Under the pieces are notes generated by a model, which worked only from the letters and a program-made list of their open reading frames with translations, was not told the origin of the DNA and ran no database searches. Below are positions 6,838-8,723 of a stretch of DNA of 8,723 nt, piece after piece; position 1 is the stretch's first letter, and every line of letters starts with the position of its first letter. The stretch is taken from NCBI GenBank assembly GCA_023145575.1, contig JAGLDN010000043.1, forward strand, positions 1 to 8,723. The letters run 5' to 3'. Position numbers and translations under genes: made by a program. This stretch comes from Psychromonas sp. (GTDB lineage Bacteria; Pseudomonadota; Gammaproteobacteria; Enterobacterales; Psychromonadaceae).

Positions 6838-8177
6838 TAGCCTTCCTTCTCTATTTTATTGAGGTTTTCTCGTAAAATTGATCCATAATCATACTTTCCA
6901 GGACACACGTATGTACAAAGTGCTAAATCCTCTTCATCGAGCTCTAAACAACCCAAGCTTTGTGCTTCATCGGTGTCGCCGACAATTAAATCTCGTAGTA
7001 GTAATGTTGCAAGTATATCCAATGGCATCACCCGCTCGTACTGGCCAATGGGTACCATTGCACGATCACTCCCACCCGTCGTAGTAGTGAAAGCAAACTT
7101 TTTAGCGCGGTTCAATACTGACAAGAAAACATTAGCAACCGAGTGTTTTTCTAGACCAGGAGACGCCCAACCAAATAATTCTTTTTGATTACCTTCAAGT
7201 AATGCAGAAACTTGATTATGAAAACGCCCTAAGTAGGCACGTGAACCTACCGCTTTAACACCACATAAAACAGATCCAGAAACAATGCGATTGCAACCTT
7301 CTTTTAATTCATTTTTTGTTAATTCAACAATCGAAGCGCCAATTTGCGTTCGAATAAGACGCGGTTTTTTAACCACAGGACCAGCCAATGAAATTACTTT
7401 ATCAGTATAAAGCTCGCCAGTTGTGAAAAGCTGACCAAATGCGATGACATCTTGGTAGTTAATCGTCCAAACCTGCTTATTGATAGCCACCGGATCGATA
7501 AAATGGATATGTGTTCCAGCCAATCCAGCGGGGTGCACACCAGAAAATAATTTTTCTTCTACATTCGCGATTGGAGATTTTATAAAGCTTGCGCTACCTT
7601 TGCAAACATAAACCTTACCTTGTGTTAACTGCGATAAAATTGCAAGTCCATCAACAAACGCTTGTTCATTTCCAATAATAACTAATTCTGCATTTACAGA
7701 TAATGGATTTGTGTCCATTGCCGTTACAAAAATAGAAGAAGGTATTGAATCTATTGCTGGTGCTTTACTAAATGGCCGAGTGCGAAATGCAGTCCATGCG
7801 CCAGAATCAATCAAGTTTTTAACAATTACATCTCGGTCAATGCTAACGAGTTGCTTACTATCAAATTTTGAAAATGGAATAAAATCATTCCCTTCGATTG
7901 AAATAACAACTGACACCAAAACACGTTTCGCACCGCGATTAATTTCTTTTACTATACCAGATGCTGGCGCGGTAAATTTAACACCTACATTCTTTTTATC
8001 ACTAAAAAGAAGCTGACCTTTCTTTACTATATCACCAACTTTAACGGCCATAGACGGGCGCATACCAACATATTCCTCGCCGAGTATAGCTACTTCCGAA
8101 ATGGCAGAACCATCCTGAATCACTTGATCTGGAGCACCACTTATCGGGAGATCCAGTCCTTTTTTTATAGTAATCAT
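6837..8177 (-). CDS. nqrA: Na+-NQR subunit A
   Basis: A 446-residue peripheral subunit on the cytoplasmic side of the complex, reported to take part in ubiquinone binding. It lacks membrane segments, as expected. The start MITIKKGLDLPISG is the conserved NqrA N-terminus. A barrel-sandwich region follows (VGDIVKKGQLLFSDKK and FTAPASGIVKEI, about residues 46-81), and then GTHIHFIDPV in the middle. Near the C-terminus is CTYVCPGKYDYG (421-432), a relic of the ferredoxin-like region shared with RnfC, without the full set of iron-sulfur ligands. It is the first gene of the operon. The ATG at 8177 is preceded by GTGCTAAAAAT, with only a weak ribosome-binding site, but the start matches the conserved N-terminus. 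Upstream lie an inverted repeat (8240-8269) and candidate promoters. Confidence 0.98.
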   Translation of the reverse strand: MITIKKGLDLPISGAPDQVIQDGSAISEVAILGEEYVGMRPSMAVKVGDIVKKGQLLFSDKKNVGVKFTAPASGIVKEINRGAKRVLVSVVISIEGNDFIPFSKFDSKQLVSIDRDVIVKNLIDSGAWTAFRTRPFSKAPAIDSIPSSIFVTAMDTNPLSVNAELVIIGNEQAFVDGLAILSQLTQGKVYVCKGSASFIKSPIANVEEKLFSGVHPAGLAGTHIHFIDPVAINKQVWTINYQDVIAFGQLFTTGELYTDKVISLAGPVVKKPRLIRTQIGASIVELTKNELKEGCNRIVSGSVLCGVKAVGSRAYLGRFHNQVSALLEGNQKELFGWASPGLEKHSVANVFLSVLNRAKKFAFTTTTGGSDRAMVPIGQYERVMPLDILATLLLRDLIVGDTDEAQSLGCLELDEEDLALCTYVCPGKYDYGSILRENLNKIEKEG

Positions 8178-8218
8178 ATTTTTAGCACTGTATATTACGT
8201 AAAGATAAATGAGATACC

Positions 8219-8432
8219 ATGCGGTATAACAAACAATTGCATTTTAGCATCACAAAAGTTGCTAAAATGAGCCGATTAAAGATTATTCAATATAGATTCA
8301 TGTTAGAAAGCAAAAAGTCAGACTCATGACAATCAAATTGAGGTGCAACATGCGGTAATTGAAATTAACTTTCCGATTATTGTAACTGAAACGACTGATT
8401 CAAGTGACTGGCTCACAAAGTATTTGAATTAA
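8219..8432 (+). other. Interrupted small open frame divergent from nqrA (doubtful)
   Basis: An ATG at 8219 opens a 36-codon frame ending with TGA at 8327-8329. One base on (+1), another frame runs open from after TAG at 8304-8306 to TAA at 8430-8432. Removing one A from the five-A run at 8312-8316 would join them into 70 codons. The second half reads like protein (for example EINFPIIVTETTDSSDWL). I do not recognise the product. There is only a weak GAGA before the ATG. The frame crosses the inverted repeat that I also propose as an nqrA control site, and the two readings compete. Chance openness in A/T-rich DNA is a serious alternative; a decayed gene or a sequencing indel are others. Confidence 0.15.
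8240..8269 (-). promoter_or_regulatory. Inverted repeat overlapping a possible extended -10 of nqrA
   Basis: CATTTTAGCA (8240-8249) and TGCTAAAATG (8260-8269) are perfect 10-bp inverted arms around a 10-base spacer, so the arm centres are 20 bases apart, about two helical turns, as in many operators. On the minus strand the nqrA-proximal arm contains TGCTAAAAT (8249-8241), an extended -10 element whose hexamer TAAAAT matches 5/6. It would start RNA near 8234, about 57 bases before nqrA, although no good -35 is present. The half-site TTTTAGCA occurs once more at 8180-8187, next to the nqrA start. The inverted repeat is certain; its function is inferred. Confidence 0.35.
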
Positions 8433-8435
8433 TTT

Positions 8436-8465
8436 ATTATAATATCACTTCTCCAACTTAAACAA
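8436..8465 (-). promoter_or_regulatory. Candidate sigma70 promoter for the nqr operon
   Basis: On the minus strand, TTGTTT (8465-8460) is followed after 18 bases by a perfect TATAAT (8441-8436). Transcription would start near 8429 and give a leader of roughly 250 bases before nqrA. The -10 is ideal, but the -35 matches only in TTG, and the sequence is so A/T-rich that chance matches are expected. It is the best -10 hexamer between the upstream repeat and nqrA on this strand. Confidence 0.3.
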
Positions 8466-8620
8466 GCAATTTAGTGTCAAGTATTCAATAAGGATCTAAC
8501 TTTTCATGAAAATCTTTACAAACAAAAAAAATAACTTGACATTTGTTTGATTTATAAAGTTCAACTTTTCATTGTTAATCTAAATTTTGGTTAATGTTTC
8601 CTTGTACTTATACCCGTGTT

Positions 8621-8713
8621 ACTTCAAAGTGCTCTGTCAGGCTTTAGCTCGAACATCAGAGCAAGGCATAACATAAGGAAATTGTTACTCAATTTTCGAA
8701 TGTTATAACGCAG
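8621..8713. repeat. Intergenic repeat with two hairpins (copy A)
   Basis: Hairpin 1 pairs TGCTCTG (8630-8636) with CAGAGCA (8657-8663) around 20 bases. Hairpin 2 is larger: ATAACAT (8668-8674) pairs with ATGTTAT (8700-8706), then, past a 2x2 internal loop, GGAAATTG (8677-8684) pairs with CAATTTTC (8690-8697; one G-U) around a 5-base loop. The end blocks ACTTCAAAGTGC and GTTATAACGCAG recur in diverged form at 827-838 and 895-908. The window ends in GGTGTT, similar to the bases just before the element (CGTGTT, 8615-8620), so another unit may follow. Limits are approximate. Confidence 0.42.
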
Positions 8714-8723
8714 GACTGGTGTT

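Larger units (their letters stand above)
8178..8723. other. Upstream region of the nqr operon without a confirmed gene
   Basis: These 546 bases contain no gene that I can identify. From left to right they hold the nqrA leader, an inverted repeat at 8240-8269, an interrupted + strand open frame (8219-8432), a minus-strand promoter candidate at 8436-8465, an 8-bp inverted repeat around a 14-codon frame (8475-8550) and a hairpin-rich repeat (8621-8713) that may continue past the window. The region is strongly A/T-rich up to about 8600, then turns more mixed where the repeat begins. Confidence 0.6.

Noticed and set aside
7711..8016. + strand 101-codon frame opposite nqrA
   Set aside because: It is antisense to a fully conserved nqrA and resembles no known family.
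8322..8335. FNR-like site (TTGAT-N4-ATGAG on the minus strand) upstream of nqrA
   Set aside because: Only the left half matches the consensus; the right half matches 3 of 5, which is common by chance in this composition.
8536..8558. + strand promoter from TTGACA (8536-8541) and TATAAA (8553-8558)
   Set aside because: The spacing of 11 bases is far from the usual 16-18, and no credible -10 lies at the right distance.

Overview
The window is a stretch of chromosome from a marine gammaproteobacterium, most likely of the Alteromonadales type (Colwellia, Psychromonas, Moritella or Shewanella relatives). This rests on low GC content by eye, a complete Na+-translocating NADH:quinone oxidoreductase (Na+-NQR) operon with both of its maturation genes, close resemblance of the proteins to the Vibrio enzyme, and a CspA-type cold-shock protein. 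The genus cannot be fixed from this sequence alone. Every convincing gene lies on the minus strand, so transcription runs from high to low coordinates.

Layout in order of transcription: a gene-poor upstream region (8178-8723) with an intergenic repeat, a candidate promoter and a perfect 10-bp inverted repeat; then nqrA, nqrB, nqrC, nqrD, nqrE, nqrF, apbE and nqrM (8177 down to 1055), tightly packed with short overlaps or gaps, except for 67 bases between nqrE and nqrF; then a gene-free stretch (640-1054) with a second repeat copy; then a strong sigma70-type promoter (612-639), a long untranslated leader, the cold-shock gene (244-450) and its intrinsic terminator (188-215); and finally a probable third repeat copy (37-119).

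The eight nqr genes form one functional unit. NqrF oxidises NADH through FAD and a 2Fe-2S centre. Electrons pass to the iron-sulfur centre held between NqrD and NqrE, then to the covalent FMN of NqrC, the covalent FMN and riboflavin of NqrB, and ubiquinone, while Na+ is pumped outward. ApbE attaches FMN to threonines of NqrB (Thr230 here) and NqrC (Thr225 here), and NqrM is needed to build the NqrD/NqrE iron-sulfur centre. All recognisable cofactor ligands are present, so the complex looks functional and able to mature from this one operon.

No previously undescribed multi-gene system is visible. The parts that ordinary annotation does not explain are all outside the genes: an apparent family of hairpin-forming intergenic repeats with copies on both sides of the operon, the inverted repeat overlapping a possible nqrA promoter, and a 70-codon open frame divergent from nqrA that is interrupted by a single-base slip in an A-run.
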